From assembly GCA_900758375.1 (NCBI GenBank), contig CAAERJ010000024.1, positions 1 to 29,016 on the forward strand: a DNA stretch of 29,016 nucleotides, given 5' to 3'. The translations under genes and the position numbers were made by a program. Positions 14,425 through 21,164 of this stretch are shown here, in pieces; position 1 is the first letter of the stretch; each line of letters opens with the position of its first letter. Source of the DNA: an uncultured Collinsella sp. (lineage in GTDB: Bacteria; Actinomycetota; Coriobacteriia; Coriobacteriales; Coriobacteriaceae). The notes below the pieces were generated by a model, which did no database searches, had not been told where the DNA came from, and saw only the letters and a list, made by a program, of their open reading frames with translations.

Positions 14425-15327
14425 TTAGTTGGCATGGATGATGCGGTTGAGCTCGTCGAGGTATTGCCGCAAGAGAGGAGAGGGCTTGCGCTCGTCGTGC
14501 ATGATATATCCTACGTGCATCGTTGGGGCGTCTGCTAACGGGATCGATGCCATACCCCACTGCATTTCATTGGAAAGGACACCGGTCGACAGGGTGTAAC
14601 CGTTCGACGTGATAAGTAAGTTAGTAAGTGTTCCGCGGTCCGAGATTCGTATGTTGCGGTCGCAAGGGATATAGCTAAAAGGTTCCTCGGCGTAATAGAA
14701 GGAGTTTGAGGTTCCCTGCTCAAAGCTGTAGCGCGTATAGGGCGTGAGGTCGGCAAGGGACAGCTGAGGGCGGCGTGCGAGCGGGTGGCGTTCGCTAACG
14801 AAGACGTGGACCGTCGCGTCGAAGAGGGGATGGAAGCTTGCGCGGGCATCGGCGAAGGCCTTCTGCAGAACGCGGGCGTTAAAGTCATCCAGGTACAGAA
14901 TGCCGATATCGCTGCGAAATGCGCGGACGTCGTCGATGATCTGCGAGGTGGTGGTCTCGCGCATGATGAACTCAAACTTACTGTCGCGGCAGCGCTCGAC
15001 GACGTTGACAAAGGCCTTGACCGAAAAAGCGTAGTGCTGGGCCGAGACGGCAAGGCGCGCCTGGGGTGTGCCGCCGTCCTCGTAGCGTGCCTCGAGCATG
15101 TCGGCCTGCTCTACGACCTGGCGCGCATAGCCCAATAGCTCGGTGCCGTCGTTGGTGAGCGTGACGCCGCGGCTGGAGCGCGTAAAGATCTCCAGATGGA
15201 GCTCCTGTTCCAGGCTTTTGACAGCGTTTGAGATGTTGGACTGTGCCGTATAAAGGCGCTGGGCTGCGGCGTTGATCGATCCGGACTCTGCCACGGCGAT
15301 CAAAAAACGAAGTTGCTGGAGGGTCAT
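14425..15327 (-). CDS. LysR-family transcriptional regulator
   Basis: 300 aa. The N-terminal winged helix-turn-helix (residues 1-60, with AAQRLYTAQSNISNAVKSLE) is followed by a periplasmic-binding-like effector domain (about 90-295). ATG 15327 has GAAAGGA nearby upstream. It is divergent from metY across a 272-bp intergenic region, the usual layout of a LysR regulator and its target, so control of sulfur amino-acid synthesis (as CysB, MetR or CmbR in other bacteria) is likely but not proven; the effector would be a sulfur metabolite such as O-acetylhomoserine or O-acetylserine. Confidence 0.92.
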   Translation of the reverse strand: MTLQQLRFLIAVAESGSINAAAQRLYTAQSNISNAVKSLEQELHLEIFTRSSRGVTLTNDGTELLGYARQVVEQADMLEARYEDGGTPQARLAVSAQHYAFSVKAFVNVVERCRDSKFEFIMRETTTSQIIDDVRAFRSDIGILYLDDFNARVLQKAFADARASFHPLFDATVHVFVSERHPLARRPQLSLADLTPYTRYSFEQGTSNSFYYAEEPFSYIPCDRNIRISDRGTLTNLLITSNGYTLSTGVLSNEMQWGMASIPLADAPTMHVGYIMHDERKPSPLLRQYLDELNRIIHAN

Positions 15328-15343
15328 CGGCGCCCATCCTTTC

Positions 15344-15374
15344 GATAGCTATCTAAAAAACCGATAACAAGTTA
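15344..15374. promoter_or_regulatory. Candidate LysR-type binding sites between the regulator and metY
   Basis: Two short dyads lie between the LysR start and the metY promoter: the perfect palindrome GATAGCTATC (15344-15353) and TAACAAGTTA (15365-15374, perfect 4-bp arms). LysR proteins bind loose dyads upstream of the target promoter, and these lie 15-45 bp upstream of the metY -35. Assignment rests on position only. Confidence 0.35.
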
Positions 15375-15388
15375 GCGCTTTTAAGTGA

Positions 15389-15417
15389 TTGACCGAGCAA
15401 AACAATGCTCGTACTAT
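15389..15417 (+). promoter_or_regulatory. metY promoter with a palindrome in its spacer
   Basis: TTGACC (15389-15394), a 17-nt spacer and TACTAT (15412-15417) form a strong promoter; transcription should begin near 15424. The spacer contains CGAGCA-N6-TGCTCG (15394-15411), a perfect dyad that fills the space between the two hexamers exactly where a repressor would block polymerase. Confidence 0.75.
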
Positions 15418-15471
15418 TCAAAACACACAAAGGCGGTAGGTAATTAAGCCGACCAAGGAACCGGGATGCGA

Positions 15472-15546
15472 AAGGAGGCCCGCATATGAATTGCTTACCA
15501 AGACGAATGCCGGGCTCCTGTTTGCGCCCGTCGGCGTGATCAGGAG
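15472..15546 (+). promoter_or_regulatory. Mutually exclusive hairpins in the metY leader
   Basis: AGGAGGCCCG near 15473-15482 can pair with CGGGCTCCT (15511-15519), hiding the ribosome binding site of the leader peptide. CTCCTG (15515-15520) can instead pair with CAGGAG (15541-15546), which lies just after the peptide stop. The two share 15515-15519 and cannot coexist. No T-run follows, so control would not be by a classical intrinsic terminator. Confidence 0.5.
15486..15539 (+). CDS. Possible 17-residue leader peptide upstream of metY
   Basis: ATG 15486 opens a short frame, MNCLPRRMPGSCLRPSA, ending at TGA 15537-15539. It is preceded by AAAGGAGG seven bases upstream, a stronger site than most real genes here. 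It contains two cysteines and two methionines. Its binding site and coding bases form part of alternative hairpins in the metY leader. A role as a sensor of cysteine or methionine supply is inferred from position; I know no named family for it. Confidence 0.5.
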   Translation: MNCLPRRMPGSCLRPSA

Positions 15547-15599
15547 ACAGCGACTTACTTCTCTTACTCTTATTACTTTCTTCGATCAAGGAGATCATC

Positions 15600-16910
15600 A
15601 TGAGCCAGTTTATCAACAACCCCGAGCACACCTTTGGTTTCGATACCCTGCAGCTGCACGTTGGCCAGGAGAGCGCCGATCCTGCATCCGACTCCCGTGC
15701 TGTGCCTATCTATCAAACCACGAGCTATGTGTTCCGCAACTCCCAGCACGCCGCCGACCGCTTTGGTCTTGCCGACGCCGGTAACATCTACGGCCGTCTG
15801 ACCAACTCCACCCAGGGCGTCTTCGAGGACCGTATCGCTGCGCTCGAGGGCGGCGTTGCTGGCCTCGCCGTCGCCTCTGGCGCCGCCGCCATCACCTATA
15901 CCCTGCAGGCCCTCGCCCAGGCCGGTGACCACGTGGTCGCCCAGAAGACCATCTACGGCGGTTCCTACAACCTGCTGGAGCACACGCTCTCCCAGTTTGG
16001 TGTCGAGACCACCTTCGTCGATGCCCATAACCTGGACGAGGTCGAGGGCGCCATCAAGGACAACACCACGGTCATCTATCTCGAGACGCTCGGTAACCCC
16101 AACTCCGACATCCCCAACATCGACGCCATCTCCGAGATCGCCAAGAAGCATGGCCTGCCGGTTGTCGTCGACAACACCTTCGGCACCCCGTATCTGTTCC
16201 GTCCGCTGGAGCATGGTGCCAACATCGTCGTCCACTCCGCAACCAAGTTTATCGGCGGCCACGGCACCTCGCTGGGCGGTGTGATCGTCGACGGCGGTAA
16301 CTTCGATTGGAAGGCGAGTGGCAAGTACGCCCAGATCGCTGAGCCCAACCCCTCCTACCACGGTGTTTCGTTTGCCGAGGCTGCCGGTCCCGCCGCCTTT
16401 GCAACCTATGTCCGCGCTATCCTGCTGCGTGACGAGGGTGCCTGCATCAGCCCGTTCAACGCCTGGGTCCTGCTCCAGGGCACCGAGACTCTGTCGCTGC
16501 GCGTTGACCGTCATGTCGAGAACACCAAGAAGGTCGTTGAGTTCCTGACCGGTGACAGCCACGTCGCCAAGGTGAACCACCCGAGCCTGCCCGAGCATCC
16601 CGACCATGAGCTGTACCAGAAGTACTTCCCCAACGGCGGTGCCTCGATCTTTACCTTTGAGATTAAGGGTGGCCAGGAGGCAGCTTGGAAGTTCATCGAT
16701 CATCTGCAGGTGTTCTCGCTGCTCGCCAACGTGGCCGACGTCAAGTCGCTCGTCGTGCACCCGGCTACCACCACGCACTCCCAGCTCTCTGCCGAGGAGC
16801 TCGCCGAGCAGGACATCACGCCCTCCACGATCCGTCTTTCCATCGGTACCGAGAACGCCGAGGACATCATTTGGGATCTGAAGCAGGCCTTTGCCGCACT
16901 GGACGAGTAA
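15600..16910 (+). CDS. metY: O-acetylhomoserine sulfhydrylase
   Basis: PLP enzyme that makes homocysteine from O-acetylhomoserine and sulfide, thus assimilating sulfide into methionine; 436 aa, normal length. It belongs to the Cys/Met metabolism PLP family, with the pyridoxal lysine Lys216 in HSATKFIGGHG, the ASGAAAITY helix that binds phosphate, and the long insertion (about 225-290) typical of MetY compared with MetB/MetC. Start ATG 15600 has AAGGAG seven bases upstream. It is preceded by a strong promoter, a leader with a putative peptide, and a divergent LysR regulator, and followed by a strong terminator, so it is a single-gene unit. Codon use is strongly biased (Cys, Ile and Asp codons ending in C), suggesting high expression. 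Confidence 0.95.
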   Translation: MSQFINNPEHTFGFDTLQLHVGQESADPASDSRAVPIYQTTSYVFRNSQHAADRFGLADAGNIYGRLTNSTQGVFEDRIAALEGGVAGLAVASGAAAITYTLQALAQAGDHVVAQKTIYGGSYNLLEHTLSQFGVETTFVDAHNLDEVEGAIKDNTTVIYLETLGNPNSDIPNIDAISEIAKKHGLPVVVDNTFGTPYLFRPLEHGANIVVHSATKFIGGHGTSLGGVIVDGGNFDWKASGKYAQIAEPNPSYHGVSFAEAAGPAAFATYVRAILLRDEGACISPFNAWVLLQGTETLSLRVDRHVENTKKVVEFLTGDSHVAKVNHPSLPEHPDHELYQKYFPNGGASIFTFEIKGGQEAAWKFIDHLQVFSLLANVADVKSLVVHPATTTHSQLSAEELAEQDITPSTIRLSIGTENAEDIIWDLKQAFAALDE

Positions 16911-16972
16911 GGCGACTTGTGCAAGGACCCCTTGCGACTCGATAGGTATAACTGCATAAAATGCCTGCTCAA

Positions 16973-17011
16973 GGCGCCTGTGCGAACAATGGTCGCACAG
17001 GCGCCTTTTTT
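16973..17011 (+). terminator. Strong terminator of metY
   Basis: A perfect 13-bp stem, GGCGCCTGTGCGA (16973-16985) with TCGCACAGGCGCC (16993-17005), has a 7-nt loop and is followed by six T residues. Confidence 0.95.
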
Positions 17012-17068
17012 GCATAGAGAGGGTGCAAAAACAGGGTTTTTGGCACGCTTTATGCAATCGAGATGTGG

Positions 17069-17097
17069 AAAACTCCTGTTGAGAGGATGTGAGTTTT
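17069..17097. other. Dyad in the region upstream of the secreted protein gene
   Basis: AAAACTC (17069-17075) and GAGTTTT (17091-17097) are perfect inverted copies 15 bp apart. They lie about 130 bp upstream of the start of the secreted-protein gene, perhaps an operator. A TACTAT hexamer near 17153 may be the -10 of that gene, without a clear -35. Confidence 0.35.
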
Positions 17098-17222
17098 ACG
17101 CAAATGACGTGCGCCTTTTGAGAAAAACCGCAGGTCGCGATTTGCTCGGGGTACTATGCAGCGCGATCGAATCACACGCAGCTCAAACGCAGCAAAAACG
17201 CACTACGGAGGTTTCCAGCTAC

Positions 17223-17999
17223 ATGAGGATTGATTCACGAAAACCGAAAGCCGCCGCCCTTTCCGCCGCTCTGACCGTGGCACTTTTGACGGGCGCCGGC
17301 GCAACTGATGCCCACGCGGCAACACTATCCGATACGGTCGGATCCACGCCGTCCGAGGCGACGCTGATGCAGCCCGTCGACTATCGCGGCGACGGCTTTG
17401 GCTCCATGCAGGAGTGGAACGCCTCTATGGGGGCCAAGCGCGATTCCCTGGAGGTCCGCGCCCAGATCATCATGAACATGTACGGCGACTATGCCACCGA
17501 TGACGAGCGCGCTGTACTGCAAGGTTGTATCGATGGTGCGGGCAGTCTTTTGACGATGGAGGAGGTCGACGCGAAGTCGGCCGAGCTCGACGAGCTTCGC
17601 TCCGCGCTCGAGGATGCTAAGCGCGAGGCGCTCGAGGCTGCGGCTGCCGAAGCCGAGGCCGCTGAGGCCGTTCAGGCTTCGTATTACAACGCCGGCTCCG
17701 GCTCGTCTTACGCGTCTGCTGCGTATTACGCGAACGGCTCGGGCCTGACGCGCTCGAGCGGCGTCAATAACTATAACGGTCGTCGTGAGACCTATTACAG
17801 CAGCAACGTGTTGTATCACCACCGCACGGGCGAGTGGACCCAGGATTCCGAGGGCTTTTGGCGCGATTCCGATGGTTACTACGTCGTGGCCGCGGGCGAT
17901 AAGGCTCAGGGCTCCACGTTTACCGGATCCAAGGGCGAGTGCAAGGTCTATGACTCCGGCTGCGCTGCCGGAACCACCGACTACTACACTGGCTGGTAA
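17223..17999 (+). CDS. Secreted coiled-coil protein with a C-terminal 3D/double-psi-barrel-like domain
   Basis: 258 aa. Residues 1-32 are a Sec signal peptide with an AHA cleavage site. The mature protein has a helical segment rich in Glu and Ala (about 112-152, likely coiled coil), a Tyr/Ser/Gly-rich linker (153-195), and a C-terminal unit of about 45 residues (DGYYVVAAGDKAQGS to VYDSGC, with Cys240 and Cys247) resembling the end of 3D/RlpA-like cell-wall domains. No peptidoglycan-hydrolase active site is visible. The start ATG 17223 has ACGGAGG about 14 bases upstream; the open frame upstream includes the metY terminator and is not coding. It probably works at the cell wall; function unknown. 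Confidence 0.85.
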   Translation: MRIDSRKPKAAALSAALTVALLTGAGATDAHAATLSDTVGSTPSEATLMQPVDYRGDGFGSMQEWNASMGAKRDSLEVRAQIIMNMYGDYATDDERAVLQGCIDGAGSLLTMEEVDAKSAELDELRSALEDAKREALEAAAAEAEAAEAVQASYYNAGSGSSYASAAYYANGSGLTRSSGVNNYNGRRETYYSSNVLYHHRTGEWTQDSEGFWRDSDGYYVVAAGDKAQGSTFTGSKGECKVYDSGCAAGTTDYYTGW

Positions 18000-18026
18000 T
18001 TTTTCTGCATCACGGATATTTGGCGG

Positions 18027-18070
18027 ACGGGCGTCTTTACCGAGCTTTAGGGCAACGTAAGGGCGCCCGT
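18027..18070 (+). terminator. Weak terminator after the secreted protein gene
   Basis: ACGGGCG (18027-18033) pairs with CGCCCGT (18064-18070), with some internal pairing (CTTTAC/GTAAG) shortening the loop. The following sequence has only TTCTAT. It lies 27 bases after the stop. Confidence 0.45.
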
Positions 18071-18146
18071 TCTATGTATGCATTTGAGTTAACAGAGCGC
18101 TTACCGTGGCAGTACGCCGCGCATATGGGCGCGGGGCACACTAAGT

Positions 18147-18171
18147 CACGAGAAACAAAGTCTTTCTCGTG
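18147..18171 (+). promoter_or_regulatory. Hairpin abutting the ribosome binding site of the small membrane protein
   Basis: CACGAGAAA (18147-18155) pairs perfectly with TTTCTCGTG (18163-18171); the last base is also the first G of GGAGGAAG. A second stem, CCGCGC/GCGCGG (18117-18122 with 18129-18134), precedes it. These may shape translation of the 72-aa gene. Confidence 0.5.
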
Positions 18172-18185
18172 GAGGAAGTGGTTCC

Positions 18186-18404
18186 ATGAACGCTCGAGAT
18201 GTCGCTATTGCCGTCGTTGCCCTTTTGATCGGATGCCTTGGTCCGACGGCGGCGTTAACTGCCGGCTTGCAGTCCGCTACGGGCGCCGCTCCTGTGATTG
18301 TGGGCGCCTTGATTGCAGCGGCGTTGCTGGGAAGCGCCGGCGTGCTACTTTGCCGCGATGACGAGGACGAGGTTCCGGAATCGCAAAATAAGCCTCAGTT
18401 TTAG
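18186..18404 (+). CDS. Small two-helix membrane protein
   Basis: 72 aa, not recognised. Two hydrophobic segments (about residues 5-27 and 35-56) are separated by a short Gly/Thr/Ala loop, followed by an acidic, polar tail (CRDDEDEVPESQNK). ATG 18186 has GGAGG seven or more bases upstream. It stands alone between two terminator-like hairpins, so it is probably expressed independently. Coding is supported by the binding site and the consistent membrane pattern, not by homology. Confidence 0.7.
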   Translation: MNARDVAIAVVALLIGCLGPTAALTAGLQSATGAAPVIVGALIAAALLGSAGVLLCRDDEDEVPESQNKPQF

Positions 18405-18419
18405 CCTCGAGCTAAATGC

Positions 18420-18461
18420 AACAGGCCTTCGCGAATGACGGAATCCTCGCGAAGGCCTGTC
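18420..18461. terminator. Bidirectional terminator between convergent genes
   Basis: A perfect 14-bp stem, ACAGGCCTTCGCGA (18421-18434) with TCGCGAAGGCCTGT (18447-18460), has a 12-nt loop. It lies between the converging small membrane gene and the reductase gene, though the T-runs on both sides are poor. Confidence 0.7.
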
Positions 18462-18495
18462 TGCTTGTATTGCGCACGTCGCGATGCGGCCGAGG

Positions 18496-19410
18496 CTACC
18501 AGCTGCCTTCTATTTCGCGAATCCTCTGGTAGAGCCAATCGTTTTGCGGCACTTGGATATCGTGTTTGGCGGCCAGGCGGCAAATGGTGCCCGCGAACTC
18601 CTCGACTTCGGTCTTTCGTTGTGCGATGCGGTCCTGCGCCATCGAGGGCATACCGGTGGGGTCGATTCCCTCGATGAGGTGCACCATCTGCGTCAGGTCT
18701 GCCTCGGTCAGCTCAATGCCCTCGGCATTGGCGACCGCAAGTGTCTCTCGCATGGCGGAGACAAAGCAGCGGCGCTGCTCGGAGCCGGCCTCTGTGGCGC
18801 TTCCATACGTTCCGCCGTAGGCCATGCACGTCTGGTTGATACCATCGTTGAGCATGAGTTTGGCCCACATGCGGTGCGCAATGTCGCTCTCGACGGTATG
18901 GGCGATGCCGCAGCGTGTGTAGAGCTCGTCGATGGCGGTGACGGTTGCGGGCTCGGTGCCCGCTGCCGCGCCAAAGCGAATCTCGCCCGCATTGGTAAAG
19001 GTGAGCTCTCCGTCGAGGAACACGGCATCCATGCCCTGGCAGATGCCCAGGACGGTGTGCTTCCAGCCAAAGCGCTCGGCAATCTTTTGCTCGCTCGTAA
19101 TGCCGTTGCACAGCGAGGCGATGAGCGTGTTGGGTCCCACGACGCGCTCCATAGTCTTGAGTGCTTGGTTGAGTCCCGTCGTCTTGACCGTGAGAATGAC
19201 CAGATCGGCGGGCGTTGCCTCACTGACGCGCACGGACTTGAGTGCGCAGGGCTCGCCGTTGACCGTAAGGGCGTCGCCTGCGTGACGCTCGAAACGGGCG
19301 TCGTCCATGACGTATTCGACGGCATCGTCGCCGAGTGCCTGGGCGATCATGCTGCCGTAGAGTAGCCCGACGCCGCCCTTGCCGATAAAGGCAACCTTGT
19401 TGATCTGCAC
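18496..19410 (-). CDS. Ketopantoate reductase family protein (2-dehydropantoate 2-reductase)
   Basis: NADPH-dependent reductase of the PanE/ApbA family, 304 aa. PanE reduces ketopantoate to pantoate for coenzyme A synthesis. The Rossmann motif GKGGVGLLYG is at residues 10-19, and the active-site helix MWAKLMLND supplies the catalytic lysine and following Asn. I prefer the GTG at 19410 because GAGGAG lies nine bases upstream; an ATG at 19419 directly touches that motif. Many family members have other 2-keto substrates, and no pan genes are nearby, so true pantoate synthesis is uncertain. Confidence 0.87.
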   Translation of the reverse strand: MQINKVAFIGKGGVGLLYGSMIAQALGDDAVEYVMDDARFERHAGDALTVNGEPCALKSVRVSEATPADLVILTVKTTGLNQALKTMERVVGPNTLIASLCNGITSEQKIAERFGWKHTVLGICQGMDAVFLDGELTFTNAGEIRFGAAAGTEPATVTAIDELYTRCGIAHTVESDIAHRMWAKLMLNDGINQTCMAYGGTYGSATEAGSEQRRCFVSAMRETLAVANAEGIELTEADLTQMVHLIEGIDPTGMPSMAQDRIAQRKTEVEEFAGTICRLAAKHDIQVPQNDWLYQRIREIEGSW

Positions 19411-19427
19411 GTGAATCATCTCCTCAC

Positions 19428-19453
19428 AAAAAGGCGCCCGCGTGCGGAGCGCC
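19428..19453 (-). terminator. Terminator just upstream of the reductase gene
   Basis: On the minus strand GGCGC (19449-19453) pairs with GCGCC (19433-19437), followed by five T residues (19428-19432). It ends the 64-aa gene upstream and lies directly before the GAGGAG of the reductase gene, so it could also act as an attenuator in its leader. Confidence 0.6.
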
Positions 19454-19526
19454 CGGTGGATTGTATGCCGCTGGAGCATGTAGCGTGCACCGGAGGCGGA
19501 ATTTAGAAGAACAAACGCATGAGAAC

Positions 19527-19721
19527 TTATGCCGCGGGGCAGATGGCAAAAACGCGTGCGGGATATCCAACGCCATCGCGCGCCTTGGGGAAGGTGCAGA
19601 AGATGACGGCGCCTGTGGCGGGAAGCTCGTCCAGATGGTCCATGATCTCGGTCTGGTAACAGTCGACCGAGAGGATGTATTGCTCGCCGGGATAGGGGTA
19701 GGCGTCCTCACGCGTGGCCAC
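19527..19721 (-). CDS. Small protein of unknown function (64 aa)
   Basis: Not recognised. GTG start at 19721 with AAAGGAGG five bases upstream. The sequence is soluble, with no signal or membrane segment; it contains YPGEQYILSVDCYQTEIMD, an alternating helix/strand-like middle, and GAVIFCTFPK, ending in CPAA. The strong binding site, normal codon use and the terminator behind it argue that it is a real gene. Confidence 0.6.
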   Translation of the reverse strand: MATREDAYPYPGEQYILSVDCYQTEIMDHLDELPATGAVIFCTFPKARDGVGYPARVFAICPAA

Positions 19722-19883
19722 GCTTGCCTCCTTTCATCGGGCTTTTTGCTGATGTTAAAGCGGTGCCGTGACGGCCTGATTTCTGCTGCGTTACGATACG
19801 TTCTCGATTGCGATTCCGATGTGCTTCGATGACGTGACAGGTTTGTTTCGCCTTATCAGGGCTTCGATGGGGGAGGAGGGGCC

Positions 19884-21074
19884 GTGCAATATCGCGTTGA
19901 CCCCAAAAGCGGTAACCGTATCTCGGCGTTGGGGCTGGGCTGCATGAGGTTTCCCGGTGCGCCGGGACGCCCGGATGCGAAGACAGCCGACGCCATCATC
20001 TCCCGTGCAGTGGAGCAGGGGATTAACTACCTGGACACGGCCTATCTCTATCCCGGCAACGAGGCTTGCGTGGGCGCTTCGCTTGAGCGCCTAGGCCTAC
20101 GCGACCAGGTTTTGCTCGCGACCAAGCTGCCGCATGCTTCGTGCAAATGCGCGGAGGATTTCGACCGGTTCTTTGACGAACAGCTGCGTCGGCTGCGGAC
20201 TGACCATATCGACTATTACCTTATGCACAACATCACCTCGCCCGCCCAGTGGAAACGTGTGGTGGCGTTGGGCATCGAGGACTGGATCGCGCGTCAAAAG
20301 GCGGCGGGGCGCATTCGCCAGATTGGTTTTTCGTATCACGGCAGCGCGGCGGATTTCCTGACGGTGCTTGACGCATATGACTGGGATTTTTGCCAGATCC
20401 AGTACAACTATGCCGGCGAGCGTTACCAAGCGGGAACGGCAGGACTCATGGCGGCTGCGGAGCGCGGTCTTGCGGTGTTTGTGATGGAGCCACTGCTGGG
20501 CGGTCGTCTAGCGGGCAAACTTCCGCCGCGGGCACGCGCTGTGCTCGATGGCGCCCGTGACCCGCATTTGCGCACTCCGGCCGCCTGGGGGCTTTCGTGG
20601 GTGTGGAACCATCCTCAGGTGACGATGCTGCTTTCGGGTATGACCGATATCGCGCAAGTGGATGAGAACGCGGCGTTGGCCGATCGGGCCCTGCCGGATT
20701 CGATGACGGCTGCTCAGCTCGATGCCATCGCACGCGTGCTGAGGGAGTTTGAAAAATCGAATCGCGTGCCCTGCACGGGATGCGGCTATTGCATGCCGTG
20801 TCCTAAAGGCATCAATATCCCTGGGTGTTTTGCTGCCTACAACGCAAGCTATGCGCACAGCTGGTTTACGGGGCTGTCTCAATACTTTACGGCGAGCGCG
20901 GTGCGGACGAACGAGCCCAAGCTGGTGAGCAATTGCGTCAAGTGCGGCAAATGCGCGCGGCATTGCCCGCAGCACATCGATATCCCCGGGCGCTTGGACG
21001 ACGTACGCCGCCGTTTTCAGCCTGGCCCCGTGACGGCGGTGCTTAAGGCCTTCGGCAAAACGCGCTCCTCGTGA
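19884..21074 (+). CDS. Aldo/keto reductase with C-terminal 4Fe-4S domain
   Basis: 396 aa. Residues 1-280 are an NADPH-type aldo/keto reductase barrel with the catalytic tetrad Asp51 and Tyr56 (YLDTAYLYPGNE), Lys81 (LATKLPH) and His115 (YYLMHNI). The C-terminal part has two ferredoxin-like clusters, Cys297/300/303/306 (CTGCGYCMPCP) and Cys351/354/357/361 (CVKCGKCARHCP), enough for two [4Fe-4S] centres, so electrons may reach the barrel from ferredoxin. This architecture is common in anaerobes; the substrate is unknown. The start is GTG 19884 after GGGGGAGGAGG. A 79-bp palindromic repeat begins at the base after the stop. Confidence 0.93.
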   Translation: MQYRVDPKSGNRISALGLGCMRFPGAPGRPDAKTADAIISRAVEQGINYLDTAYLYPGNEACVGASLERLGLRDQVLLATKLPHASCKCAEDFDRFFDEQLRRLRTDHIDYYLMHNITSPAQWKRVVALGIEDWIARQKAAGRIRQIGFSYHGSAADFLTVLDAYDWDFCQIQYNYAGERYQAGTAGLMAAAERGLAVFVMEPLLGGRLAGKLPPRARAVLDGARDPHLRTPAAWGLSWVWNHPQVTMLLSGMTDIAQVDENAALADRALPDSMTAAQLDAIARVLREFEKSNRVPCTGCGYCMPCPKGINIPGCFAAYNASYAHSWFTGLSQYFTASAVRTNEPKLVSNCVKCGKCARHCPQHIDIPGRLDDVRRRFQPGPVTAVLKAFGKTRSS

Positions 21075-21153
21075 CCCTTTTATAACTTGCGGTGGAATAG
21101 TTCCTGCTTGCGGCAGAATAAGGCATCGACAGGAACTATTTCACCGCAACTGA
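21075..21153. repeat. 79-bp palindromic repeat, copy 1
   Basis: Begins immediately after the aldo/keto reductase stop and ends a few bases before the GGGGG binding site of the Gfo/Idh gene. Arms 21087-21106 and 21130-21149 (20 bp, one mismatch that is G-U in RNA) enclose a 23-nt loop. It differs from copy 2 at 22262-22340 at a single base. The bases CTTTTATAAC and CAACTGA outside the arms are also conserved, so the unit is larger than the hairpin. Confidence 0.95.
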
Positions 21154-21164
21154 AGGGGGCTGTC

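Noticed and set aside
15424..15599. SAM riboswitch in the metY leader
   Set aside because: None of the SAM-I, SAM-II or SAM-IV core sequences could be found; a peptide/hairpin switch fits the leader better.
15573..17057. 494-aa minus-strand ORF opposite metY
   Set aside because: Antisense shadow created by strong codon bias in metY.
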